Source: Kitasatospora mediocidica KCTC 9733 (GTDB lineage Bacteria; Actinomycetota; Actinomycetes; Streptomycetales; Streptomycetaceae). Taken from it: a stretch of 64,000 nucleotides of DNA. The notes under the pieces were generated by a model, which was not told the origin of the DNA, ran no database searches, and saw nothing but the letters and a program-made list of their open reading frames with translations. Positions 34,413 to 43,439 of the stretch are shown piece by piece; within the stretch, counting starts at the first letter, position 1, and every line of letters begins with the position of its first letter. The translations under genes were made by a program, and so were the position numbers. Where the stretch lies: assembly GCF_000744225.1 (NCBI RefSeq), contig NZ_JQLN01000007.1:620001-684000 (forward strand), given 5' to 3'.

Positions 34413-34753
34413 GGCGCGGCCCTCCGGCCCGGCAGCAGGGCCAACAGAACGGCCGCCAGCGCGGCGGTCAGCAGCACCCGCACGGGCGTGAACGCTCCGG
34501 CGAGCATCAGCGCGGTGCCGGTGACGGCGGCGAAGCCCAGGCTCACCGCGACGGTGAGCACCACGGCCCGCAGCCGTCCGCCGCTGCGGTCGCGCCCGCC
34601 GGGGCCCTGCTCGGGCGCCAGGCGCCGCACGAGTTCCACGCCGGGCACGGTGAGCAGCGCGGCCAGCACCAGCAGGATCCGCAGCGGGGCGGCGACCGGC
34701 AGCAGCAGGGCGATCGGCCCCACGAGCGCCAGCAGCACACGGACGGCGGTCAT
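34409..34753 (-). CDS. Small polytopic membrane protein
   Basis: 114 residues with three or four hydrophobic helices (VLLALVGPIALLLPVA, ILLVLAALLTVPGV, VVLTVAVSLGFAAVTGTALM, VLLTAALAAVLLALL) and a basic loop with RLAPEQGPGGRDRSGG. I do not recognise the family. Its ATG overlaps the stop of the GT2-membrane fusion gene and its stop overlaps the deacetylase start, so all three are coupled. It may be an accessory subunit of the polymerisation or export machinery. Confidence 0.7.
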   Translation of the reverse strand: MTAVRVLLALVGPIALLLPVAAPLRILLVLAALLTVPGVELVRRLAPEQGPGGRDRSGGRLRAVVLTVAVSLGFAAVTGTALMLAGAFTPVRVLLTAALAAVLLALLPGRRAAP

Positions 34754-37440
34754 CGGGACCCTCCCTCGGGGAGCACCTGGTAGACCACCGCGTCCGCGGT
34801 GCGCTCCAGGACGGGGAAGTGCGGGTCGGTGGCCAGCGTGCTCTCCAGCCGGGACAGGTTCGTCCCGGGCAGCGCGCCGGTGGCGGTCAGTTCGGCCTGC
34901 TGCGAGCGGGTCAGGATCAGGAAGGTGTCGCCGCCGTGCCCCGAGGCCATCGTCTCCAGCCCGGCGATCGGGTTGGCGGCCAGCAACTGGCGGTCCGGCA
35001 GCGCCTGCTGGTCCATCCACAGCCGGTCGTAGCTGCCGTAGTCGGTGTACGCGTAGGGGAAGTTGTCGTTCGCGCCCATCACCAGCGAGCCGGTCGGGGC
35101 GTGGCTGTAGAGCCACTGTGCGGCCGTGGTCTCGGACGGGGTGAAGTAGTTGACCTCCTCCTTGCCGTAGTACGCCAGCGAGAAGGCTGCCAGCAGGGCG
35201 AGCAGCGCGGCCGGCAGCACCAGCACCCGGCGCGCCCGGACGGTGGGCCGGCGCGCGGCCCGCCGCGAGGCGGGGGTGCGACGCGGGACCAGCAGCACGG
35301 TGACGGCGGCGAACGCGGCGGCGGGCAGCGCGAAGAGGTAGACCCGGAAGACCATCTCGCCGCCGTAGCTGTTGGCCAGCAGCCAGGGCAGCGGGGCCAG
35401 CACCAGCAGCGGCACCGCGGTGTGCCGCAGCGAGCGCCGGCGCAGCAGGGCGACCGCCGCGAAGACGAACACCAGGGCCGTCAGTCCGCGGTCCGTCCAG
35501 GCCACCATGACCTGGCCCGGCGAGGCGCCGGCCAGGCCGAGCACGCCGGAGGTGGCGTTGGAGCCCGGCTGGGTGAGTCCGATCAGCACCGCGTGCAGGT
35601 TCTGGCTGAGGTAGGGCCGGGCCACCGTGAGGTCCCAGCCGGCCGTGAGCAGGGTCGCGCCCAGCAGGACGGGCAGCACCACCCGGCGGTTGCGGCGCGG
35701 GATCGCCAGCGCGACGAGGGTGCCGACCAGCATCAGCGGGGTGAGCGGGTGCGCGCAGACCATGGCGGCGACCGGGATCATCAGCAGCAGCACCCAGCGG
35801 GTGCGCGGGCCGCCGGCCGCGCCCCTGATCCGTCCCGCGCCGACCACCGAGCGTCCGGCCGAGGCCTGGGCGCGTGGCAGTCGGCGGACCACCACCGCGA
35901 CCACGCAGACGTACAACACGAAGGCGAAGGCCTGCGGGGAGTAGTAGTCCTGGCCGACCCAGGAGCAGGCGAAGAAGAGGAAGGCGCCGCCCCAGACCAG
36001 CCGACGGCTGCGGGTGAACGAGCGGTAGAGCAGCACCAGCGGGGCGAGCAGCGCCAGATTGGTCAGCAGCGGTGCCCAGGCGGCGTAGGAGAGCGCGGAG
36101 TTCAGGCCGGTGGCGCGCAGGATCAGCTCGTTGAGGACGAAGAAGCCTGGCCACTGGCGGTAGACCTGGAGTGGTCCGGTGCCGTTGGGCAGGGTGCCGT
36201 GTTGCATCAGCGCGTCCGTGACGGCGACGTGTTTCCAGGCCCAGCTGTAGCGCAGTTCGGGGTAGAGCAGCGCCGGGGTGGCGTGCAGCATCGTGATCAG
36301 GCCCACCAGGTACCCGGCGTAGCGCCGGGTCGGGGTCCGGCGGTCGGTCAGGCAGGCACCGAAGCCGAGCACCAGCACGGCCAGCGCGGCCCAGAAGGTC
36401 ACCGGCAGCACCCGGACCAGGCCCAGGTCGCCCATCGCGCTCAGGTTCACCCCGCGCAGCGAGAGCAGCCACAGCAGCAGCGCCACCGGCAGTCCGAGCC
36501 GGGCCGGCAGGGATCCGCGGCCGGTGAGACGGCCGCGCAGGTAGCCGAGGACGGTGGCGGCCACACCGGTGACGAGCGCCGGCACGGTGCCGCCGCCGCC
36601 CGGGCGCAGGCCCCTGACCAGCGCGCTCGGGATGGTGGAGCGCAGGTAGCCGCGCTCACTGGCGAGCGCCGGACCGCTGCCCGCGTACCGCGCCACCGCC
36701 GCCTTGGACAGGCCCTCGGCATAGCAGCGGGCCCGGAAGTACGACCAGGTGGTGCGGGCCGGCGGCACGTGGTGGCGGACGGCGGCGGACGGTTCGTAGC
36801 GCAGCACCGAGCCCGGGTTGCGCGCGGCCATCCGCAGGCAGAGCTCGGTCTCCTCGCAGCCCAGCGGACGGGTGCCGACCCGGCCGAGGTCGGTCCGGAA
36901 GCCGCCGGCGCCGACCATCTCGGCCCGCCGGAAGGACATGTTCGCGCCGATGAAGTTCCGTATCTGTGCGGACTGTTCGGGCAGTCCTCGGTAGGAGCAG
37001 CCGACCACCCAGTCGAACTCCCTGGGAAACCAGGCCGGTCGGCCGGTCTCCCACCAGGGGCGGACCAGGCCGCCGACGCCGAGCACGCGCGGGTCCAGGT
37101 AGCCGGCCAGCAGCCGTGCCGTCCAGTCCGGGTCGGCCGCCGCGTCGTCGTCCAGGAACGCGACGACCTCGCAACCCGCCTCCTCCACACCGGTGTTGCG
37201 GGCGCCGGAGAGGCCCTGGCGCTGCCGGTTGGGGATCACCCGCAGGCCGTCCAGTTCGGCCCGGGCCCGCGCGGCGAGCTCAGGGCAGTGGTCGATCACC
37301 AACAGGATCTCGTCGGCCGGATGGCGCTGGGAGCGGACCGAGGCGACGGCCGCGCTCAGGTCCTCCCAGCGCTCGGTGGTGTAGGCGCAGATCACCACGG
37401 AGAGGCTGGGCAGCACCGCGGTGCGCGGGATCGTGGTCAT
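34750..37440 (-). CDS. GT2 glycosyltransferase fused to a polytopic membrane domain
   Basis: 896 residues. Residues 1-310 are a GT2 (GT-A) domain: LSVVICAYTTERWEDL, VVAFLDDDAAADPDW (DxD-like metal motif), a GANMSFRRAEM block and CEETELCLRMA near the acceptor. From residue about 325 the protein has at least ten TM helices, then a soluble extracytoplasmic-looking tail (NYFTPSETTAAQWLYSHA, ending VVYQVLPEGGS). The membrane half resembles GT-C or O-antigen-polymerase-like enzymes. The frame is intact with even codon use, so this is a real fusion. It probably adds a sugar and handles the lipid-linked glycan in one polypeptide. Starts and stops overlap both neighbours. Confidence 0.82.
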   Translation of the reverse strand: MTTIPRTAVLPSLSVVICAYTTERWEDLSAAVASVRSQRHPADEILLVIDHCPELAARARAELDGLRVIPNRQRQGLSGARNTGVEEAGCEVVAFLDDDAAADPDWTARLLAGYLDPRVLGVGGLVRPWWETGRPAWFPREFDWVVGCSYRGLPEQSAQIRNFIGANMSFRRAEMVGAGGFRTDLGRVGTRPLGCEETELCLRMAARNPGSVLRYEPSAAVRHHVPPARTTWSYFRARCYAEGLSKAAVARYAGSGPALASERGYLRSTIPSALVRGLRPGGGGTVPALVTGVAATVLGYLRGRLTGRGSLPARLGLPVALLLWLLSLRGVNLSAMGDLGLVRVLPVTFWAALAVLVLGFGACLTDRRTPTRRYAGYLVGLITMLHATPALLYPELRYSWAWKHVAVTDALMQHGTLPNGTGPLQVYRQWPGFFVLNELILRATGLNSALSYAAWAPLLTNLALLAPLVLLYRSFTRSRRLVWGGAFLFFACSWVGQDYYSPQAFAFVLYVCVVAVVVRRLPRAQASAGRSVVGAGRIRGAAGGPRTRWVLLLMIPVAAMVCAHPLTPLMLVGTLVALAIPRRNRRVVLPVLLGATLLTAGWDLTVARPYLSQNLHAVLIGLTQPGSNATSGVLGLAGASPGQVMVAWTDRGLTALVFVFAAVALLRRRSLRHTAVPLLVLAPLPWLLANSYGGEMVFRVYLFALPAAAFAAVTVLLVPRRTPASRRAARRPTVRARRVLVLPAALLALLAAFSLAYYGKEEVNYFTPSETTAAQWLYSHAPTGSLVMGANDNFPYAYTDYGSYDRLWMDQQALPDRQLLAANPIAGLETMASGHGGDTFLILTRSQQAELTATGALPGTNLSRLESTLATDPHFPVLERTADAVVYQVLPEGGSR

Positions 37441-38759
37441 GAGGACGCTCCGTCGGATGTCCAGCGCGGGAGGGTGATCAGCAGCGGCACGGCGATCACG
37501 CACTCGGCGATCAGCCAGGCCAGGCCGACGCCGGTCAGGCCCATCGAGGGCAGCAGCAGCAGGGTCAGGCCGAGCACCAGGGCGCAGAGCGCGGCCTGCA
37601 GTCCGACCACCCGGCGCAGCCGCCGCTGGGCCCGGGCCACGTCGACGGCCACGCCCAGCACCAGGTTGGGCAGCGCGGCCAGCGCCAGCAGCCGCACCGG
37701 CGCGGTGCCCGCGGCGGCGTAGCCGGGGCCGAAGAGCCGCAGCAGCCAGGGGGCGACGGCCACCACCAGGGCGGCGCCGATCGCGATCAGCGTGCCGCTG
37801 TGCCGCAGGACGGTACGGGTGTGCTCGGCCAGCCGGGCCGGGTTGCCGGCCGACTCGACGATCAGCGAGCTGCCCATGTTGTGGGTGGCCAGGAAGAGCG
37901 TGTAGGCGATCACCCAGGCCAGCGAGAAGTAGGCGTTCTGGTCGGGGCCGAGCCGGTCCAGGACCAGCAGCGGCACCAGGTTGTAGGCGGCCAGCCGGAA
38001 CAGGAAGCCGGCGTAGTCGGCCGCCGCGTAGCCCAGCAGTCCGGGCGGCGGCGCCGCCGCGGGGGCCCGGCGCTGGTGCGCGGGCACCGCCCGGCGCAGC
38101 AGGTAGGTGGTGGTGACGGCCAGCGAGACGGCCAGCGCGCCCGCCCAGGAGAGCAGGATGCCCGAGCCCAGCGCCGCGTAGGCGAAGAGCGCCAGCATCA
38201 GCGTCTTCACCACGGCGAAGAGCGCGTTCTCGCCGAGCACCCAGCCGGGCCGGCGCAGGCCGGTGAGGCCGCCGTCCTGGAGGACGAAGACCGCGTAGCC
38301 GGCCGTCGCGGCGACGAAGCCGGCGGCGTAGAGCGGGCTGCGCAGGAAGGCCAGGTTGGGGGTGAGCCGGGGCACCAGCAGCAGGAAGAGCAGCGCGGCC
38401 AGCGCGCTGGCGGCGATCGCCGCCGCGTAGCAGCGCAACACCAGGCGGCGGGTGTGCAGTCCGGCGGAGGGGACGAAGCGGACCAGTACGTCGTTGAGGT
38501 TCAGCTGCCCGATCCCGGCCAGCAGGGTGGCCGCGGCCAGCACCGCGTAGCCGAGGCCGACGTCCCGCACGCTGTACCAGGAGGTCGCGAGCAGCCAGAA
38601 GAACGCTCCGAGCGACGCGGTGAGCAGCGAACTGAGGGTCAGCAGATGGCCGTTGTGCAGCACCGGTTCGCTGGCCACGGCCGACCGCAGCCGCGCTCTC
38701 AGCAGTTCGGCGTAGGAGTGGGTGGCGAGCGAGGGCGCCGGCGCGATGCGGGTGGACAT
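37437..38759 (-). CDS. Polysaccharide flippase (MATE/Wzx-like)
   Basis: 440 residues with 12-14 TM helices and the pattern of lipid-linked oligosaccharide flippases: a first pair at LLTASLGAFFWLLAT, a loop with LNLNDVLVRFVPSAG, and C-terminal LYLLA-like helices ending in LITLPRW. Its stop overlaps the start of the GT2-fusion gene and seven bases separate it from the GT2 gene upstream. Together with three glycosyltransferases it should move the finished lipid-linked repeat across the membrane. The substrate is unknown. Confidence 0.82.
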   Translation of the reverse strand: MSTRIAPAPSLATHSYAELLRARLRSAVASEPVLHNGHLLTLSSLLTASLGAFFWLLATSWYSVRDVGLGYAVLAAATLLAGIGQLNLNDVLVRFVPSAGLHTRRLVLRCYAAAIAASALAALLFLLLVPRLTPNLAFLRSPLYAAGFVAATAGYAVFVLQDGGLTGLRRPGWVLGENALFAVVKTLMLALFAYAALGSGILLSWAGALAVSLAVTTTYLLRRAVPAHQRRAPAAAPPPGLLGYAAADYAGFLFRLAAYNLVPLLVLDRLGPDQNAYFSLAWVIAYTLFLATHNMGSSLIVESAGNPARLAEHTRTVLRHSGTLIAIGAALVVAVAPWLLRLFGPGYAAAGTAPVRLLALAALPNLVLGVAVDVARAQRRLRRVVGLQAALCALVLGLTLLLLPSMGLTGVGLAWLIAECVIAVPLLITLPRWTSDGASS

Positions 38760-38766
38760 GGCCGGT

Positions 38767-40104
38767 TCACTCCCCGTGCCGGTGCGAGCGGACCCGGTGC
38801 GCCTGGACCCGGCTGCGCAGGTAGCCGAGCGGCCCGTACAGCAGGCCGCGCAGCTCCAGGTGGCCGAGGTCCGGGCCGCTGTGGACCGGCGCGCCGGTGT
38901 CGCGGTGGGAGCGCCGCGCGGCGTGGCCGACGCCCTGCGGCAGCCGGCGCAGCAACTCGGGGAGCATCGCGGGTTCGTGGGCCAGCGCGGCGGCCAGGAA
39001 GGCGCCGAACCCGGCGCCGTAGCCGAAGGCCTGGGCCGGAACCGCCTCGGGGGTGCGGCGGTGGCGGTGCCAGATGACCGCCTCAGGCTGGTAGGCCAGC
39101 GTGTAGCCGGCGGCCAGCACCCGGAAGAAGGCCAGCAGGTCGTCGCCGCCGCGGGCCGGGGTGCCGGTGCCCATCGCCGGGTCGAAGCCGCCGAGCCGGC
39201 GCAGCGCGGCGGTGCGGAAGGCCATGTTCGCGCCGGAGCCGAACTGCCCTGCGGCGAAGGGGAAGAGCGGGTCGGCCGGCGGCTCGCGCAGCGACCAGCT
39301 GCGTGGCGTGAAGCCCTTGGCGAAGCCGCCGTGCAGCTCCAGCGCGACCTGCGCGGGGGTGTCGAGTTCGGCGGGCAGGATCAGCCCGGTCACGCAGCCG
39401 GCGCGCTGGTCGTCGGCGAAGGCGGCGGCCAGCGCGGCCACCCAGCCGGGGTCGGCGAGGGTGTCGTCGTCGGTGAAGGCGCAGACCTCGCCGTGCGCGG
39501 CGGCCAGACCCGTGTTGTGCGCCCTGGCCAGGCCCGCCACCGGCTCGCGCAGGTAGCGGACCCGGCCGGCGTAGCGCTCACGGATCAGCGTCCTCGCTTC
39601 GTCGCTCGACGGGGCGTTGTCCACGACGATCAACTCCAGCTGCGGATAGCCGTTCCGCAGCAGGGAGTCGAGACACTGTCGCAGCTGGCCCGCGCGGTTG
39701 TGGGTGGCGACGATGACGCTGACCCGCAGAGCGTCCGCCGGCGCCCGGGCGCTGCCCGCCCGACAGGGGCGCGCCTCGGGCGTCGCGGTGGCTGGGGAGC
39801 TGGTGGTGCTGGTGTGCGTGGGGGTGAACGCAAGGTCGCGATGGGCGGCGTCGACCAGCGCCCGGCGCAGTCCGGCGCGATCGCCGGGCGCACCGCTGGC
39901 GCGGACCAGCCCGAGCGGGTGTCCGTGCAGCCGCACCAACGCCAACACGCGTCCGTCCGGGTCGGTCGGCCCTTGGCCGCCGGGCGAGCGAAGCTCACCG
40001 GGGTCGTCCAGCTCGAGCTCGACGACGTGGACGGGGGTGTAGAGCGAGTCGCGGGCGGCAAGGCGGGGACAGGCCGCGTCGGTGCGCCGGTCGGAGCCGT
40101 TCAT
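38767..40104 (-). CDS. GT2-family glycosyltransferase with N-terminal extension
   Basis: 445 residues. The first 125 residues form a separate N-terminal domain (VVELELDDPGELRSPG) rich in Pro and Thr that I do not recognise. The GT2 domain starts at VSVIVATHNRAGQLRQCL, with LELIVVDNAPS, CAFTDDDTLADPGW (DDD metal motif) and GGDDLLAFFRVLAAG. The overlap with its upstream neighbour (stop-start by four bases) couples it to the dolichyl-phosphate-mannosyltransferase-like gene. Sugar donor unknown. It probably elongates the glycan on its lipid carrier at the cytoplasmic face. Confidence 0.85.
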   Translation of the reverse strand: MNGSDRRTDAACPRLAARDSLYTPVHVVELELDDPGELRSPGGQGPTDPDGRVLALVRLHGHPLGLVRASGAPGDRAGLRRALVDAAHRDLAFTPTHTSTTSSPATATPEARPCRAGSARAPADALRVSVIVATHNRAGQLRQCLDSLLRNGYPQLELIVVDNAPSSDEARTLIRERYAGRVRYLREPVAGLARAHNTGLAAAHGEVCAFTDDDTLADPGWVAALAAAFADDQRAGCVTGLILPAELDTPAQVALELHGGFAKGFTPRSWSLREPPADPLFPFAAGQFGSGANMAFRTAALRRLGGFDPAMGTGTPARGGDDLLAFFRVLAAGYTLAYQPEAVIWHRHRRTPEAVPAQAFGYGAGFGAFLAAALAHEPAMLPELLRRLPQGVGHAARRSHRDTGAPVHSGPDLGHLELRGLLYGPLGYLRSRVQAHRVRSHRHGE

Positions 40105-40901
40105 CGCTCCCCCACGGCCTTCGTCTGTGCGGGCCGGGCGCCGTCCTTGCGCGGGGGGCGCTCGGCGATGAGGGTCCGCAGTACCCGTCGGCCGTCGGAA
40201 ACCGCATGCAGGTGGGATTGCCCGTTGCGGCGGGGGAGTTCGAGGCTCGGGACCTCGGCGAGGCGAAGGCCCGAGCGCAGCGCGTGCGCGACCATCTCGG
40301 CCTCGATCTCGAAGCCGGTGGAGCGCAGGTCCAGGGTCTCCAGGAAGCTGCGCCGGAAGGCGCAGTAGCCGTAGCAGAGATCGGTGAGCCGGGCGCCGTA
40401 GAGTCGGTTGACGACCGCGAGCAGTGCGCGGTTGCCGAGGCTGCGCACGACCGTGAGGTCGAGCGAGCCGCCGCCGGCCAGGTAGCGCGAGCCCTTGACG
40501 AAGTCGTAGCCGTGGTCGAGGAAGTGCAGGTAGTGCGGGATCTCGCCGGGCGACATCGAGCCGTCGGCGTCGATCATCACGATGTACTCGCCGGTGGCGG
40601 CCTCGAACCCGGTGCGCAACGCGCTGCCCTTGCCGTGGCCGCGTTGGCGCACGGTACGGACGGCCGGCAGGCAGTGGGTGGCCATCCGCAGGGTGGCGTC
40701 CCGGGATTCGCCGTCGACCAGGACGACCTCGTCCACGCAGCGGGGGATCTGTTCGAAGACCCAGGGGATGTTGCGCGCCTCGTCGCGGGCCGGGACGACC
40801 AGGCTGACGGTGTGCCGGGTACGGGCCCGGTCGCCGGCGCGGCGCAACAGCCGGTCGTCGGCTCGGCGGGCCGGGGTGCTTTCGGGCAGGGTGGTACTCA
40901 T
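40101..40901 (-). CDS. GT2 glycosyltransferase, dolichyl-phosphate-mannose-synthase type
   Basis: 266 residues from ATG 40901, preceded by GAGAGG. Compact GT2 domain: VSLVVPARDEARNIPWVFEQ, EVVLVDGESRDATLRMA, YIVMIDADGSMSPGE (DAD metal motif) and FVKGSRYLAGGGSLD. This is the polyprenyl-phosphate sugar transferase signature, which makes a lipid-linked monosaccharide used as donor by GT-C enzymes such as the fused membrane domain downstream. It has no TM helix, unlike longer GtrB forms. First gene of the operon, behind a leader of nearly 300 bases. The upstream extension of the frame has no family character. Confidence 0.87.
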   Translation of the reverse strand: MSTTLPESTPARRADDRLLRRAGDRARTRHTVSLVVPARDEARNIPWVFEQIPRCVDEVVLVDGESRDATLRMATHCLPAVRTVRQRGHGKGSALRTGFEAATGEYIVMIDADGSMSPGEIPHYLHFLDHGYDFVKGSRYLAGGGSLDLTVVRSLGNRALLAVVNRLYGARLTDLCYGYCAFRRSFLETLDLRSTGFEIEAEMVAHALRSGLRLAEVPSLELPRRNGQSHLHAVSDGRRVLRTLIAERPPRKDGARPAQTKAVGER

Positions 40902-41198
40902 TGCGGTCTGCCTCTCGGAGGCAATGGGGCAGGGCCCGGGCGAAGAACAGCCGGGGCGTGCCCTGGCGGAAACGGGGCTGAACCCGCCGCAGTCACAGGC
41001 GGGGACCCGTTGAAAGGGCCGAGAAGGGGGCGGCGGCACCGCGGGTGCGGTGAGCAGCTCTCGCGCGTCGGGGGCGTGAGGCGTGCCGCCCGCTTCTCTG
41101 ACGCCGAAGCGTCGGTGTGGAAACTGGCCGATGTGCTGTCCGCGGCGGGTGGGGGGCAGTGCCTCCCGCAGAAACTCCCGATACGGTGCCAGGCCCCC

Positions 41199-41228
41199 AT
41201 CATGGTCTGCGGATTCATACCAGGTCAA
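41199..41228 (-). promoter_or_regulatory. Probable promoter of the glycan operon, with a long leader
   Basis: Minus-strand TTGACC (41228-41223), an 18-base spacer and CATGAT (41204-41199). The start codon of the first glycosyltransferase is about 290 bases downstream. The leader (40902-41198) contains a GACGC-TTCG-GCGTC hairpin at 41100-41113 and has no convincing reading frame. It is preceded by the end of the c-di-GMP enzyme gene on the same strand. Confidence 0.5.
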
Positions 41229-41273
41229 GGGGATTAGTGGTTATTTGTCACGCTCTTTGCTATATGTCCGGTT

Positions 41274-43439
41274 CTAGCGGGTTCCCTCGCGCCCGGACCC
41301 GAACCCCGGCCCGCCGTCCTTCGGGCCGAGCGAGTCGGCGATCCGGCGGGCGATCTCCTCGGGCCTGGCCGGCCGCCCGAAGTGCCAGCCCTGGGCCCAG
41401 TCGCAGCCCATCGTGCGCAGCCGCTCGGCGTGGTCGGCGTTCTCCACGCCCTCGGCCGTGACGGTCAGCCCCAGCGTGTGCGCCAGCGAGACCAGGCCGC
41501 CGATGATCCGCCAGCCGAGCTGCTGCTCCTTGCCGGACTCCTTGAGGTCGCTGACGAAGGAGCCCGCGATCTTCAGGCTGGAGACCGGCAGGTCGCGCAG
41601 GTAGGCGAGGTTGGACCAGCCGGTGCCGAAGTCGTCCACGGCCAGCGAGACACCCAGGTCGACCAGCGAGTGCAGGGCCCGCACCGACTCGTCGTGCGGT
41701 CCGACCACCGCGCTCTCGGTGATCTCCAGCTGGAGCAGCCGCGGGTCCAGGCCCGAGGTGCGCAGGATCCGGTCGATGTCCGCCACCAGGCCGGCGTTGC
41801 GCACCTGACGGACCGCCAGGTTGACGTTGATCTGCGGCGCGTGGGCGCCGAACCGCTTCGCCCAGTCCGCCGCCTGGCCGCACGCCTGCTCCAGCACCCA
41901 GCGGCCCAGCGGCATGATCAGGCCGGTCTCCTCCGCCGTGCCGATGAACTCGTCCGGGCCCAGCACGCCCAGCTGCGGGTGCCGCCAGCGCACCAGCGCC
42001 TCGACCGCCGCCAGCGAGCCGTCCGCCAGCGCGCAGAGCGGCTGGTAGTCGATGAAGAACTCCCCGCGGTCGAGCGCGACGGGCATCCGCACCGAGACCG
42101 CGTAGCGGCTCACCGCGCGGGCGTTGCGCTGCGGGTCGAAGAGCGTCCAGCGCCCGCGGCCCTCCTCCTTGGCCCGGTAGAGCGTGAGGTCCGCCGCCCG
42201 GACGGCCGCCATCGGCGTGGTGGCCGCCACCGGCCGCTCCAGCACCCCGATGCTGGCGCCGACGGCCAGCCGGTGACCGTCGATCGGGACCGGCTTGGCC
42301 AGCGCCGCCAGGACCGTCTTGGCCGCCGCCACGGCCTCCTGCTCACCGCGGCAGTTCTCCAGCAGCACCACGAACTCGTCGCCGCCCAGGCGCGCCACCA
42401 GGTGGCCCAGCGGACGCAGCGCGGACTCCAGCCGCAGGGCGACGGCGGCCAGCAGCTGGTCGCCCATCTCGTGGCCGAGGCTGTCGTTGACCACCTTGAA
42501 GCCGTCCAGGTCCACGTAGCACAGGCCGAACCGGGCGCCCGGCTCCGGGGACTCGAAGAGCGCCTCCAGCCGCTCGAAGAACGCGGTGCGGTTCGGCAGG
42601 CCGGTCAGCGGGTCGTGGGTGGCCTGGTGGCGCAGCCGTTCCTGTAGGCGGTAGCGGTCGGTGATGTCCTCCAGCATCGCCACCTGGTAGACCGGCAGGC
42701 CCTCGTCGTCGCGGATCAGCGAGCAGGTCAGGTGCGTCCAGACCACCTCGCCGTCCTGGCGGTAGTACGGCTTGTCGAACTGGAAGTGCTCGCGCTTGCC
42801 GCTGACCAGCTCCTCGTAGGCCTCCCAGACGCCCGGGGTGTCCTCCGGGTGCACCAGGTCGTTGACCCGGCGCCCGCGCAGGTCCTCGGGACGGGCGCCG
42901 AAGATGTCCTGCAGGGCCTTGTTGGCCGCCAGGATGTTGCCCTCGACGTCGCCGATGCCGATGCCGATCGCGGCGCTCTCGAAGAGCGCCCGGAACCGCG
43001 TCTCCGACTCGCGCAGGGCCCGCTCGGCCTCCTTGCGCGCGGCGTCCGCGGCCTGGTGGATGGCCTCCTGCTCGGCCAGCGTCCGCTCGCGCAGCGCCGC
43101 CGCCCAGCCCGCCGCGAAGGCCCCGGTGAGTTCGGCGGTCCGGCCCTGCGCGAGGTCGCTGCCGTGCAGCAGGCCGACCGCCCGGGCGAGGATCTCGGGG
43201 TCGGTGAAGTGCGCGTCCACGAGCAGCGCGCCCGCCTCCTCGGCCGACCCGGCGTCGAAGCCGCCGTCCTGCTCGGAGCGGTGCAGCAGCGCGGTCGTCC
43301 GGGCCACCAGCCGGCGCAGCGCCCCCGGGTGCATGGCCGCGCCCTGGCCGCTCTGCAGCAGCTGGGCCCAGTCCTCGGGGAAGGCGGTGGTGGGTCTGCC
43401 GGCGGCGGTCCGGTCGCCGGCCGGTGGCGGGCCGGTCAC
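41274..43439 (-). CDS. Cyclic-di-GMP signalling enzyme: PAS-GGDEF-EAL
   Basis: 721 residues from GTG 43439, which overlaps the upstream methyltransferase stop. An N-terminal helical region (about residues 1-150) precedes a PAS domain (FRALFESAAIGIGIGDVEG), a GGDEF domain with intact ARLGGDEFVVL and an EAL domain with VEALVRWRHP, INVNLA, LEITES, AVDDFGTG, SLKIAG and AEGVEN. All catalytic positions are present, so both diguanylate cyclase and phosphodiesterase activity are possible. The layout matches the streptomycete RmdA-type protein that tunes development. It precedes the glycan operon on the same strand. Confidence 0.92.
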   Translation of the reverse strand: MTGPPPAGDRTAAGRPTTAFPEDWAQLLQSGQGAAMHPGALRRLVARTTALLHRSEQDGGFDAGSAEEAGALLVDAHFTDPEILARAVGLLHGSDLAQGRTAELTGAFAAGWAAALRERTLAEQEAIHQAADAARKEAERALRESETRFRALFESAAIGIGIGDVEGNILAANKALQDIFGARPEDLRGRRVNDLVHPEDTPGVWEAYEELVSGKREHFQFDKPYYRQDGEVVWTHLTCSLIRDDEGLPVYQVAMLEDITDRYRLQERLRHQATHDPLTGLPNRTAFFERLEALFESPEPGARFGLCYVDLDGFKVVNDSLGHEMGDQLLAAVALRLESALRPLGHLVARLGGDEFVVLLENCRGEQEAVAAAKTVLAALAKPVPIDGHRLAVGASIGVLERPVAATTPMAAVRAADLTLYRAKEEGRGRWTLFDPQRNARAVSRYAVSVRMPVALDRGEFFIDYQPLCALADGSLAAVEALVRWRHPQLGVLGPDEFIGTAEETGLIMPLGRWVLEQACGQAADWAKRFGAHAPQINVNLAVRQVRNAGLVADIDRILRTSGLDPRLLQLEITESAVVGPHDESVRALHSLVDLGVSLAVDDFGTGWSNLAYLRDLPVSSLKIAGSFVSDLKESGKEQQLGWRIIGGLVSLAHTLGLTVTAEGVENADHAERLRTMGCDWAQGWHFGRPARPEEIARRIADSLGPKDGGPGFGSGREGTR

